A DNA stretch of 64,000 bases. Source: Synchiropus splendidus. Its lineage: Eukaryota > Chordata > Actinopteri > Syngnathiformes > Callionymidae. Location: the NCBI RefSeq assembly GCF_027744825.2, contig NC_071348.1, forward strand, positions 3,850,563-3,914,562. Reading direction: 5' to 3'. The notes beneath the pieces are model-generated. The model was not told the origin of the DNA and did not search any database. It saw only the letters and a list, made by a program, of their open reading frames with translations. A program made the position numbers and the translations under genes. Shown in pieces: positions 52,301-62,178 of this stretch. Position 1 is the first letter of the stretch, and each line of letters opens with the position of its first letter.

Positions 52301-55099
52301 TCAAGTGTTCCGGACTCTCTCACAATGCTGAGACAAACTTCCAGGTGGAAGATGTCGGCGTTAGGCGCCATGTTCTCTTCTCTACTCATGTGACGCTTGC
52401 TATGCCTGTGATTTAAATGCCACAGCTGAGCACAAGACTCCATGAATTTGTGGTGATTCTCGAGGCAATCCTCACTCACTCGACGCAACCCGCCCGCCCC
52501 AGCTGTACCACGTGCACTTGGCACTAACTCAAGTGGTCACGTTAAAATCTACATCATCCAGAAAGATTTTAGTGTTTAGATTGGTGTTTAAATAAAGAGA
52601 TGCTGCTTGTCTCTTCTTCATCATCATCATCATCTCCTGCGCTGTCTCTAGCCAGCTGAGTAAGCTCTTTAGTTTAGGTGTCAATTATTGTGTTCTCACC
52701 TTCTCAAACAAGCAAGGAGCACACATGACACCCCATTGATTTTACTTTTATTTCACATTTTAAATGGTTACAAAACGTGATTAGCTTGTTGCAAATGATG
52801 CTGGGCAACAGTGTTTGACACAAATTACAATCAGTAATAGAAGTGTAGATGAAGAACAGCTGTTAGTGCCGTGTTCATGGGATGGGATCATGATAGCAAG
52901 TCCTGACTTTAGCTGGATCAGGCCCCTTCAGGTGCTCCGAATTCAAGGTGCTCAGGACATCAGCGACACTAGTTTATACATTGTGAGACAATTTCTTGAT
53001 CTGTGTCTTTTATTCTGAAACAGCTGCTGAAATGAAGAGTGTTTGTCCTTCCATCATTTACAGTCTGTCAACCTCTTTAACTGTCTCTAAATGTGTATCT
53101 TAGTACTGTTCTTTGCATGTTTTTTGAGATCACTCTGGTCATGATTTCAAACATTTGAAAAAAGTAAAAACGGAAACTGCTCATTAAATAGTGTCTAATA
53201 AGTCTGCTCACACTTTGTCGGCGCTGTGGGTTCCTGCCCTCATGTTGCTTCCTATGCTCTCTTCTTTAGAGTGTTAGATCCATTCCTGGTTCTGGTTCTG
53301 AGACAAAGGCTGTGCACGTGGAACCCATCGACAGTTTGGACATTACCAGTCCGACTCCAGAGGTCCACATGGTTCCTGTTGCAGAACAGTCATGTGATCT
53401 GGAGGACATTATTGAAACGCCCGTGGTTCCGGTTGCGGAGGTGGATGTGGCACTTCCAGCCCTCGACATCACAGTTAAATCCTTAGGTGATAAGCAGGAG
53501 GAGGGGTCAGATCCTGGATTGTCGGGGAGCTCCGAAAGGATAGTCGGCTCTGCCTCGTATTTCACAAGTGAAGGTCCACGGGTCGTGCGATGCTCCCAGG
53601 TAGCTGCCTGATGCCGTCGGGGTGACTGTCTCTGCCTGGGCTCGGTGTCATCTCACCAATGTTGCTCATGGATGCAACAGTTGCTCCCTCTTCACTGCAA
53701 CCTCACAGATGGTGGGTTTTCACATTCCCCCCCCCCGAGGTTGCTGTGGAGATGTTGCCACTGGTGCACTGAGTTTTCTCTTCTGGTGACGGGTCTGTGC
53801 TCTCTCATTCTTTGCTTCTTTGACCTTCAACTATCTGGCTTCATTTGCTCTTCTCGATCAATGATTGGGCGGTTGAGTCCTGGCTTATTGAGACGCACGT
53901 GGTGTGAGCTCTTATGGCTGCTGTGCAGTGTGAGGTGTCGGTTGAAAGGCCACTCATGGGGCTATGCTCCCCTCCACAGCCCCCTCTGGTGGAGACCCAA
54001 ACAGTCACCATCACAGCAGTGTCCAACTCCTCTTCCAGTGTCATCTCCACCACAGAGGTCCCTATCGTGTCCACCCAGACCGTCACCTATGAGTCTTCAA
54101 AGGTAGGGGCTCCACCAGTTCCAACGAGGAGGACCAAACCAGAGCTCTTTCACAAAACGATCCAGGAGCACGGCTTTTTCTTTGGAGGAATCGAACATTA
54201 TTTAAATGATTCTTCAGCCTCCGCTTCATGTGTTTCAGGTCAAAGGTGAGGGCTCAGAGGAGGACAAGGACTGCTCGAGCGTGTCCACTTCTGTGACGTC
54301 TGAGACGACCAGCGGCACATCGGTCACCACCACAACCACACACATCTCGAAGGTCGGTGGATGGTGGGAAGCAGATTTACACACCCAGAGTTCCTCCGGC
54401 TGAGTCACCTTTGTGTTTCAGGTGGTGAGAAGCGGCTCTTCTGAGACCCGCGTGGAGAAGAGAATCGTCATCACAGCCGACTCTGAGATGGACCAAGAGA
54501 AGGTGCTGCTTTGATGGGAGAATCTAACCTTTATTTTGATTTTGAAATCTGCTGAGTGAGCAGACTGTTTCTAACATTACTGAGTGTGTTTAAATGGGAA
54601 GGATTTGCGGCTTTATGACCTGAATAATGAGTCGTACTGCAGCGGTGCTGGGGTCTACAACCGTTAAGGAAACTCCAGCCCTATGCTTCCTAAAGGAGTA
54701 TGGATTGTTGACATCAGATAAACTGTCCAGGACCTGTGGTTTGAAATGTCAAATCCCGTTGTTAATAAAGGGTTAGAAATCTTCCATTATGGTGAGTCAG
54801 GCAGCAAGGATGAAGCATTCCCAGGTTGACTCTCCGGGGTCCTTGAACACCTCTTGAGAGAAGCATCCTACCCGAATGAGAATCTCACCTCTGTTGAGGA
54901 GCAGTGCTTTTGAGCCTCTCCTGGATGGTGGAGCTCCAAGTTCGTCCCGACACTGTGGAGGAACCTCATTTTGGCAGCTTGTATCTGATTGACTGTCAAT
55001 TGAAAACGGTTTTTCTTCAATATATTTTCAGATGATGTGATTGTTTTTCCTTCCACTTTTGTTTTGCAGGAAAAAGACAGCGGAGCATCTGCGTTGTAA
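37396..55099 (+). CDS. epb41: Giant protein 4.1 (band 4.1, 4.1R type)
   Basis: Membrane-skeleton linker. Thirty-one coding exons join with no frame break to about 2,598 codons; human 4.1R has about 860. Order: headpiece (res 1-600) with the 4.1R signatures [11 protein letters not shown] and [13 protein letters not shown] around a long Lys/Glu repeat; FERM domain (about 602-885, [20 protein letters not shown] to [14 protein letters not shown]) that binds glycophorin C, band 3 and p55-like partners; FERM-adjacent segment ([18 protein letters not shown]); an array of DDWF-motif exons (about 940-2195) unknown in human 4.1R; spectrin-actin-binding region including the 21-residue regulated exon ([18 protein letters not shown]) and [21 protein letters not shown]-terminal domain ([11 protein letters not shown] to [11 protein letters not shown]). 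Exon ends: 37396-38988, 39058-39327, 39396-39500, 39579-39697, 39824-40042, 40116-40203, 40930-41082, 41180-41277, 41572-41924, then the array (listed), then 47732-47925, 48058-48114, 48206-48244, 48652-48714, 49860-50039, 53270-53599, 53980-54102, 54239-54352, 54422-54502, 55070-55099. The usual last exon of the C-terminal domain is missing. The a/b teleost copy is unresolved. Confidence 0.93.
37690..38870 (+). repeat. Lys/Glu (KEKE) repeat inside epb41 coding exon 1
   Basis: About 390 codons made almost only of Lys, Glu, Ala, Ser and Thr, inserted between the two conserved 4.1R headpiece blocks. The core at about 38385-38640 is a tandem array of 33-bp units, each encoding an 11-residue unit like [11 protein letters not shown], with few differences between units. 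Human 4.1R has about 45 residues at this position. Such stretches form long charged single helices or stay disordered. The array is repetitive enough to vary in length between alleles and to be mis-assembled. Confidence 0.9.
41745..41924 (+). other. Optional extension of epb41 FERM-adjacent exon with first DDW motif
   Basis: The exon starting at 41572 has two donors in the same phase: 41744 (GACGGAG/GTTGG), matching where the human exon ends after SLDG, and 41924 (CTCCAG/GTACC). Using the second adds 60 residues ending [20 protein letters not shown], the first member of the DDWF series. This is how the array is connected to the old gene. Confidence 0.65.
42667..47341 (+). other. Array of DDWF-motif exons in epb41
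   Basis: Twelve consecutive coding exons: 42667-42768, 42947-44536, 44609-44836, 44904-45098, 45170-45394, 45460-45660, 45729-45893, 45971-46129, 46418-46642, 46714-46869, 46930-47091, 47162-47341. All are phase 1-1 and multiples of three. Eleven end, about 12-18 residues before the donor, in the motif [D/A]-[D/E]-W-[F/L/H/S]-x-x-[L/F]-[D/A], for example [80 protein letters not shown]. The exon at 45729-45893 lacks it. Most exons begin with Val (G/TT) after the junction and many end in Pro, so that P-G-V forms at splice joints. Introns are only 60-370 bp. I do not recognise the module from human 4.1 proteins; the conserved aromatic-acidic core suggests a short linear binding motif. Exons can be skipped singly or together without frameshift. 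Confidence 0.85.
42947..44536 (+). repeat. 530-codon exon of degenerate acidic repeats in epb41
   Basis: A single exon inside the DDWF array. Its protein is built of loose repeats about 30-45 residues long around the core V-L-M-x-D-x-L-x-D-K-x-x-Q-x-[86 protein letters not shown]. Strongly acidic, with likely helical coiled-coil stretches near its start. It ends in its own copy of the array motif, DEWFVLFD. No homologue is recognised. Confidence 0.8.
51471..51495 (+). repeat. CCT repeat / polypyrimidine tract
   Basis: Uninterrupted CTC units directly before the acceptor of the alternative terminal exon of epb41. It doubles as an unusually strong polypyrimidine tract. Confidence 0.8.
51503..51559 (+). 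other. Alternative terminal exon of epb41
   Basis: After a long polypyrimidine tract of CCT repeats and TAG acceptor, 18 codons plus TGA in phase with the exon ending at 50039 ([18 protein letters not shown]). Using it would end the protein after the spectrin-actin-binding region and remove the whole C-terminal domain. Poly(A) signals follow (ATTAAA about 52060, AATAAA about 52590). Inferred from splice sites and phase only. Confidence 0.5.
52060..52595 (+). promoter_or_regulatory. Poly(A) signals for the short epb41 form
   Basis: ATTAAA near 52060 and AATAAA near 52590 follow the alternative terminal exon at 51503-51559 and could end a short transcript. Approximate positions; both may be fortuitous. 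Confidence 0.35.
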
Positions 55100-56456
55100 C
55101 CGCACCCTCCTCGTTGTTTCTTCCTCCCTCTGTCTACTTCTCACTCCACACACACACACACACACACACAGGCACGCACACTCACACTGACCAGCTCCCA
55201 TCTGCACGCACACACACACACACACACAGTCCCCCTGAAGAACATGTCTTAGTATATCTCGTAGTGTCTTTGTGTTACTTTCAGTTCAGCTGTCGAAGGT
55301 AGATGAGGGCTGCGCAACTTTCCTGCTGTGTTAAAAGCTTAGTGGTCACCGAACTGTCATTTTCACTTCATCTCCTCGTTTTTTGTTTTTTTTTTCTAAC
55401 AAATGCACTGTTTTTATTGTTATTTAGAAGCCATAATCTGCATCATTCCCGTGGTGCTGTGGGGGGACGTGACGATGACTTTCAAGGGAACGTTTTTGTT
55501 GTTGTTTACTTGTGTGTTTACATCACAAGAGAACATTTTTTAAATTCATTACCTCACACCATCAAATGGGATCCTCAAATTTGGTTTTGTTTACTCCTCA
55601 GGTACAGGAATATTTTAACGCGACTGAGAACAAGTAGCCTGCATTTTATTGTAAAGTTTGAATTACAAATTGATCTATTTTAAAATGTTTCACTTTTTAT
55701 AGAAGTGATGCTTTTATAGTGTTTGTACAAATTTAAGTTATTCATATCCATACTGCGTGTTGTTAGTCTCGTGCTGTCGACCGATTTCAAAGACCCTTGC
55801 CGTCTGCTCTCGTCTTTTTTTGCCGTTTTTAGTTCCCCATCACCACTTTGGTTTCACAAGCTTTGGTCTGATTATCTCAGGTTTTAATATTAAGACCAGA
55901 CCTCATGTGATTGTAAGAGGAATGTCTGTGTATTTATATCTTTCCCTGCTTCGTTGTACATTTGTTTTCAGCCAAAATGAGGTCAAGAAATGTCCAACGC
56001 TGCCACCAATCTAAGAAGGCAGCTCTCCCAGAACACGTGGCTTTTTTTGTCGACACGGCACATTTTTTTTCTTAACCTCTTCTGCGAAACATTTGCAAAG
56101 TAGCTCCATGTGGCTCCGTGTACTGTGATGCAAACCTGTCCAGGCTTCTAATGGAAACATCACGCTTGTCAATGCTGCATCATCAAAGTTTGTAAAGCCT
56201 TTTTACCACTTAGCCCATGTAGGGTTCTCTCACCTGATGTTTCTGAAACTTTTACATAGAAATATATGATCATCTTTTAGATGTAGGATGTTTGGTAGAA
56301 CCTTTTTTAAACCCCGTACCGTAGCCGTTGATATTGTAGCTACATGAACAACCACCACAACCTCACCCGGAGGAATATTTCACGAGAAGAAAACTAGTTT
56401 TAGATGATGGAAAATATTGTTGCTTTGTGACTGATCCCTGTCTTTTTAAAGAAAAA
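55100..56456 (+). other. 3' UTR of epb41 (long form)
   Basis: About 1.36 kb of T-rich sequence between the stop codon and a canonical poly(A) signal. No competing gene seen. Confidence 0.6.
55148..55228. repeat. Two (CA)n runs in epb41 3' UTR
   Basis: CA runs at 55148-55170 and 55208-55228, about 50 bp after the stop codon of the long epb41 form. Confidence 0.9.
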
Positions 56457-56462
56457 AATAAA
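56457..56462 (+). promoter_or_regulatory. AATAAA poly(A) signal of epb41
   Basis: Canonical signal in an A-rich context at the end of the long T-rich 3' UTR. Confidence 0.6.
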
Positions 56463-57177
56463 AAGTGCATTATTCTGCAGTCGTGTTGGCCGTTCTGAGC
56501 TGGAAATGTGTGGATATTGTACGGATGTTTTGCGTCATTCTTGGTGCTGCATCATGGTGATGGTTGAATGTTTAAATGTTCTCTCTCCAGGATGAATCTG
56601 AGATGTGGCCGGGTAGCTTGTGCTGCAGGCTCAGAAGGCATAGAAAAGCAGTTGCTGCTTCCTTAAGAACTTTGTTCGTCACTTTCTGTCTTCATAGGTA
56701 ATGAACATTTAGGTTAATTTTCTTTTTCAGCATTGGTGTTTTAATCATAATTCATTTTTGAAACTACCCCATCAGGTCACATGGGAAGTTTGGCTGAAGG
56801 CCCGGCGAGTCACTTCATGTGGCCGGCAGGAGCTTGCTAGGTGCTTTTTCCCTGCTGTGTGCAAGGTACTGGCTTCTGCGACAAATGGTGTCACAAGTGG
56901 GCAATAGATAAGACTATACTTCCCCCAAAGTTGCTAAAACAAATGTGACTTTTCATCAGCACAAACCACATCTATAACCTCAATGAGAAAACTCAAATCT
57001 TTATTATCCCTAAAATAAAAGTGGTTCCATCATATCAGACTAAACACACAATCCTATGAGGGTAAACAATATATAAGGGCACAGGCTTCTTGCAAACAGC
57101 ACACAGAAAAAAAATCCCTAGCTCTTTCACTATGACAGCATTTTAGTAACCACATGTGGTTTTGGATCAACTGTACA
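56463..57177. other. Convergent spacer between epb41 and csnk2b
   Basis: About 700 bp with no recognised exon. A second minus-strand AATAAA (57000-57005) could extend the csnk2b 3' UTR. Confidence 0.5.
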
Positions 57178-57183
57178 TTTATT
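57178..57183 (-). promoter_or_regulatory. AATAAA poly(A) signal of csnk2b
   Basis: AATAAA on the minus strand, about 47 bp after the csnk2b stop codon. An additional signal lies at 57000-57005. Confidence 0.65.
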
Positions 57184-57229
57184 GGTAATATATCGTAGTG
57201 AACCACAGAGACTCGGTCCGAGGTGAACT

Positions 57230-58959
57230 TTAGCGAATCGTCTTGGCAGGACTCTTGAAAGTGGAGGCGGCCTGGAGTTGGAGCTGATACGCCATCGGGT
57301 GAATTTTGAAACCGTATAACCTGTAGAGAGGACTGGAGTGAATACAGTGCGACACGGAAACGCTGCGCTCCGACGGCACACGCACCTTGGCACGAACTGG
57401 TTGGCTGGCCGCTTGGGACGATACTCTGGGTGCACCATAAACAACATGTGGGGGAACCCCGTGCCGAAGTAAGCGCCGTCTGTATGGTGGTGTCTGGAGG
57501 ACTTGGGCGTGTACACGTCCATGCATTTGGGGCAGTAGAGCTTCACCATTGCTTCTCCTGGAATATCTGACAGACCTGTGTGCGAGACGGAGGGATGAGG
57601 TTTGCTCAGATAAACGTGGGGGCGTGACTCACCGATGGGAAGCATGGGCTGGTTCTCACAATACACTCTGGGACAGTAGCCAAAATCTCCTTGCTGATAC
57701 TTTTCCAACTGTGGAGGACATGACAATGGAGTCATGCTGCAGACAAAAACGTGTATCAGGTCCTACCATCTGAGCGATCCCTCTGTTGGTCAGGATGTAG
57801 CGTGCGTGTATGAGCCCGTACAGCATCTCTGCTGCCTGCTCGATCAGGTCACTCTGGTTTGGGTTATCTTCAAGCTCCTCATCTGTTCAAGCAAAACGTG
57901 GTGTCAGGTGTCTGACTCTGATATCAGATGATTGTCGAGCACCTCACCCGGTTCCAGGTCCAGAATCATGTCCAGCGCCTGTCGGTAGTGAGGAACCTGC
58001 TCATTGAGACCCGTCAGGTTAAACTTGTCTTGAATGTAGTCCTCATCCACCTGAACCACGGCAGACAAAGAGAAGCAGCACATCAGTGATGTGGTGGCAT
58101 TGCGTAAGACTTGAAGAGATTAAAGACAAGAAGCAGTTAAATTTAGGAGTGGATTGAGCTGGTGCCAAGATATTTGATAATCCAGGATGTCACTGGGCAA
58201 TTTAGACACAGGCGTCCAAACACAACTGTAGTTGGCAAAAGTGAGCTTTTATGGGAGTTATAGCATGAAGGGAAGCCAAGTAAATTATTGTCATGGCTCC
58301 AAGAGTTTTGATAAAACTGGAACTAATGCCACATGGTTAAAGGATTAATACAGCAGACGATAATATTGATACACTAAAGATGAAGCCCTTTACAACACCT
58401 TTTAGTAGGCATCATATTAGAGGACAAATAAATAGATATATACATGTTTACTCGTTACACAAACTAGTAAACATAATCAAGAGCCATATTTGGAGAGGAA
58501 ATACTGCATATTTGGAAAATGCATACATGTTTTAAAGAATCATTCCAAGTTTAGGTACAACCCGTGAATCATTGTTTTGCTGACTCAGCAGACTTTTGTG
58601 ATATTGTTAAAATGGTCGGATGTCGAATACAGTTATTCCTGGTCGGGAAATCGGCGGCTAGCATTGCTATAAAATTTTTACTTAAAAAAAATAAATTTTT
58701 AATTAAAAAAATTACTTTAGACTCGATATCGGAACCCATTGCAACAGTTCAGAACCGGTATTGCTTTAGCACTCATTGATTCAAGAGAGTGGTAGAACGC
58801 TACCTAGCGCAGGCACAGCCAATCGATCCCGAATCAGCATTTCAGAAAACTATAAATATAGACCTTCGTTTATGGATTTGTCTTTACCTCACAGAAGAAC
58901 TCGTTCCCTCTGAGCCCACAGAACCAGGAGATCCAGGACACCTCCTCCGAGCTGCTCAT
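57230..58959 (-). CDS. csnk2b: Casein kinase II subunit beta, complete
   Basis: Regulatory subunit of the CK2 tetramer; it dimerises through a zinc finger and docks two alpha subunits. Six coding exons on the minus strand (58888-58959, 57948-58050, 57767-57882, 57633-57708, 57386-57575, 57230-57320) give 215 codons, exactly the human length. The start [15 protein letters not shown] carries the autophosphorylated serines. The acidic groove (DLEPDEELED) follows. The four zinc cysteines lie in GYCPRVYC and LYCPKC, the last pattern being CPxxxC-x22-CPxxC type. The C-terminal alpha-binding tail ([21 protein letters not shown], with one residue of difference here and there from human) is intact. 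The start codon follows an acceptor at 58966, so exon 1 is untranslated. Confidence 0.97.
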
Positions 58960-59275
58960 GCTCCTGCCCGAACAAAACACAACCAGCGCGGTTACTCGCC
59001 CGTCGTATACGGAATATCTATCCACAAAAGCACGTGATGGTCAAACTCAAACCAACATTTATAGGACTAATTCTGATCTCCACTCTGAACCGATGCTTTT
59101 CATGACCGTTCTTCCTCCAAAGGCCGATCCAGGTTAGCTGTATTAGCATATTAGCTTCGGCTAAAATCGATATACCCCATATTTCACAAATGTACCGCCT
59201 TCGCTGGGAAGTTAGCTTTACCAGACTAGTCCCGCTTAGTTAACGGATACAGAAACAACATACATCACCTACCTT

Positions 59276-59370
59276 CTAAGAATTGGCTACTGTTTAACGG
59301 GGAATTGTTCTCGCTAGTTTTCTAGCGCAATGACTGCTGCCTTTTCTTCTTTGCCTGTTCTCGGTTGGCA
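59276..59370 (-). promoter_or_regulatory. Untranslated exon 1 and promoter of csnk2b
   Basis: On the minus strand a donor (TTAGAAG/GTAGGTG) sits at 59275, preceded by a stretch with short GC-rich and AGAAGAAAAGG motifs and no TATA. This fits the untranslated first exon of csnk2b, joined to the acceptor at 58966. The start site is approximate. Confidence 0.45.
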
Positions 59371-60332
59371 AACAGCTGTTGAGTGCGCTATCGCCACCTC
59401 CTGGACACGAGTCGAATGACGCCTTTACAAGTCAACACGCCGCTCCCCAGGTTGGTTATAATGTTTGTTTACTCGTATACACACGTTTTGAGGTCGAAAA
59501 TGAATTGTAAATCTCGCTGTTGCTTTGTGTACCGCCTACAAGTGGCCATTTGAAGAACGGAATGCTGAAGAACGGCGTTAATTTACTGTATTGACTAAAG
59601 TTGGTGTTTAAAATGAGAGTTTTAGCACAAAAAGACGAGATACAGCTTTTCGGGAGGTTTTGTGTTGAATGTAGATTTTATGCTATCATTAAAGATATTT
59701 TTAATCTCGAAACATACTTGTTTTAAAAGGGAAATACAGTAATACATAAGCTGCTACATTGATGACTGTTTTTTTTTTTTACTTCACTTCTCCAAGTGTG
59801 TATGTAAATAGGTCACTCCATCTCTAAATAATTCTTAAGTATTAGAGATTTTTAAAAATGTTTTTTTTTTCTTGCTCAACATTCATATTTTTCCTCATTT
59901 ATTGTTAAGCCCATTTATGATCTGCACCTTGGGCCCATGAATATAACATTCAAGAATGATAGCATCTTTGATTACCGTCGAGTTGCCATGCGACTACAAA
60001 GGAAGTGACTCGTAACTACCCTGCACAGTCGATCCAGAACTTGCAGAAAACACACATTCCTCTGTCACGCCATGTGGGCTGGAAGTTTTTATGCCGCCTG
60101 CCTTTAATGTGTGGTCAAAGCTGTGTTGGCTCACGTCACGTTCTGACTTTGTTCAGCCTTCATCTTGAGCGTTTGACAGTCAGACTGTGGGAGCCAGTCC
60201 CCTGAGCATTCTCTGGGTCTGCCCCGGGGCCTCCTCACCACGCAGCTGCATCACCCACAACCTCACCTGATTCATCATCTGGAAGTGAATATCGGAAAAC
60301 CTGTGACACAGATGTTGACTCCAGAATTTGAC
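59371..60332. other. Intergenic region between csnk2b and aif1
   Basis: About 960 bp, AT-rich with T runs, without a recognisable exon. Confidence 0.5.
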
Positions 60333-60338
60333 TTTATT
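60333..60338 (-). promoter_or_regulatory. AATAAA poly(A) signal of aif1
   Basis: AATAAA on the minus strand about 41 bp after the aif1 stop codon. Confidence 0.65.
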
Positions 60339-60378
60339 GTGTTCTGGATTTTGATGTTCAGAGAAGTCAGAGTGGGAT

Positions 60379-61485
60379 TCACGGCAGGTCAGAGAACGTC
60401 TTGCGACCCGGGGGACCCGTTTGTGTCTGCTCCTGATCCTTCCCCATCCCCTCGAACATCAGAATCCTGACGGAAGGAGCACAGCAGAACATGCTCGACT
60501 TATTCGATGACTTTTAATCAATATATTCTTAGCAATTGGCGTCATAGTTCAGGAAACTTTTTTTTTTTTTGAAGATAAAACTATTAGTCGATCTATAACC
60601 TTGGATCAGCTCCACAGTTAAATTGGTGTTGCATTAAAGGTAGGTATTGATCGTGCTGGTCAGACACTTTTTACAGTCATCTCGGGGATGAGGACTTGAA
60701 GTTGACGTGCCAGACAGGCGGTCTGTTTATCTTACCACATTGTTCTCCATTTTTCAGGCTGTGTGTGTCGCCGTGGCAACTTCAACAACCATCAAAAGGA
60801 GCCGCCGGCCCCAGTCTGGACTCACAGTTTAAGAATTGCGTTCCTCTTCCCCAGCATCATCTTCAGGAAGTCTGTGTAGCCGAAGGTGTCCTTCGTCGTG
60901 CCTCCGCACACTTCCGTCATCATCTTCTTCAGCTCCAGGTGAGTCTTGGCCAGTCCCAGTTTCTCCAGCATCCGCTTCAGCCCCATCATGTCTAGCAAGT
61001 CAGTAGCAGCAGTAGCAACCAGCCACTCGACGTAACACTGCAACACTGACATCAGAGCACTCACTCACCGATGTCTCCTTTGTCGTTGTGGTCAAACTCC
61101 ATGTATTTCTCTACAACAGACAGAGCGTGAGTCACTTCAATGACTCACAGTGCTTTAAGTGAGTCTCACTTTTAAACATCTCCAGCTTGGAGCAAAGGTC
61201 TTCCTCTTCTGCATACTGTGGGTCCGACAGAAATGCCTGACAACAAGATGATAAGCACAGCGCAGCATGGTTTTATGACTGAAAAGCAGCTCACCTCATT
61301 GATGGCGTTGAGTTTTTCTTCCTGTTGAGACTTCAGGAGGCCGAAAGCTTTCCCACCTGTCAGAGCAGACCAGCCTCAGTGACAAAACTCAGCCCACTTT
61401 AAATCCTCTTACTGAGACATCACTTCTGCTCGGAGAATGTTAGTACAAGACACGAGTGGAACGCACCTTGAGCCCTGTTGTCCAT
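60379..61485 (-). CDS. aif1: Allograft inflammatory factor 1 (Iba1), complete
   Basis: Actin-bundling, calcium-binding protein of macrophages and microglia. Six exons on the minus strand (61467-61485, 61295-61356, 61170-61236, 61069-61110, 60826-60991, 60379-60466) give 147 codons, the same as human AIF1. Signature segments are [38 protein letters not shown] (first EF-hand loop, D-x-N-x-K-x-D-x-D), [10 protein letters not shown] and [22 protein letters not shown] second EF-hand is degenerate, as in the family. The last exon ([15 protein letters not shown] to SDLP) aligns with the human tail ending AISELP. AIF1 and the paralogue AIF1L are similar. Neighbourhood (csnk2b, cyp21a2) favours aif1, although sequence alone does not fully exclude aif1l. 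Confidence 0.92.
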
Positions 61486-62138
61486 TTGTGACCGCACCAG
61501 TGAGCGCGACGCTGAAAGTCCAGTGGCGCTTCTGCAAAACTGAACAGGAAGTGAAGCAAGAAGTTTCGTTTCTATATCTGCTGTGTTCCTGTCTACAGCA
61601 CAGACACGAGGGCAAGTCGAGCCTTCCTGAGGTTTCTCATTTCACACCACCATTTCAACTCAGTCAAGACTGAATATATATATTTTTTCTTTTTCTCAGA
61701 AATGACGCCATAAACGTTGTGGGTCAGGTATAGTGTAGATGTGGAACTTAAGTTAGTACTTCGTGAATTAGAAAAACTCTTTGATGTCAATTTGTTGAGT
61801 AACAAAAATGAAATCCAATAATACGATTAAGCGTGTCGACGATGTAGTACGTATTTACTCCCTCAGGAGGGCGCCGTTTCTCACCTAATGAGGGATTGCA
61901 TTTAAACGACGTAATGAGTTTGTTTTTCCGTAAGTTCTTTGGAATTCGGAGTCAAAGTTCGCCATTGTACGCACCGATAACACCGATGAACGTCGAGGGT
62001 TGATAAACAACACAGTGAAAGGGACTGTTTTGTGTCTACTCAAATGTTCATGTCGATCGATGGGTGGTTAAGAATTATGAATAATTGAGACCTTGGCATC
62101 AATAACAAGCAGAGAACCTGTTATGAGTGAATCCTTTC
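61486..62138. other. Intergenic region between aif1 and cyp21a2
   Basis: About 650 bp with the aif1 promoter on its left side. No further exon and no clear TATA box. Confidence 0.5.
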
Positions 62139-62144
62139 TTTATT
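62139..62144 (-). promoter_or_regulatory. AATAAA poly(A) signal of cyp21a2
   Basis: AATAAA on the minus strand about 35 bp after the P450 stop codon. Confidence 0.6.
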
Positions 62145-62178
62145 TACACCCACAGATCCGGTCAAGTCATTGTCGGCT

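Noticed and set aside
53645..54106. 153-codon plus-strand frame overlapping an epb41 C-terminal exon
   Set aside because: Different frame from [11 protein letters not shown], which matches the conserved 4.1 C-terminal domain; the Trp/Leu/Ser-rich frame is a shadow.
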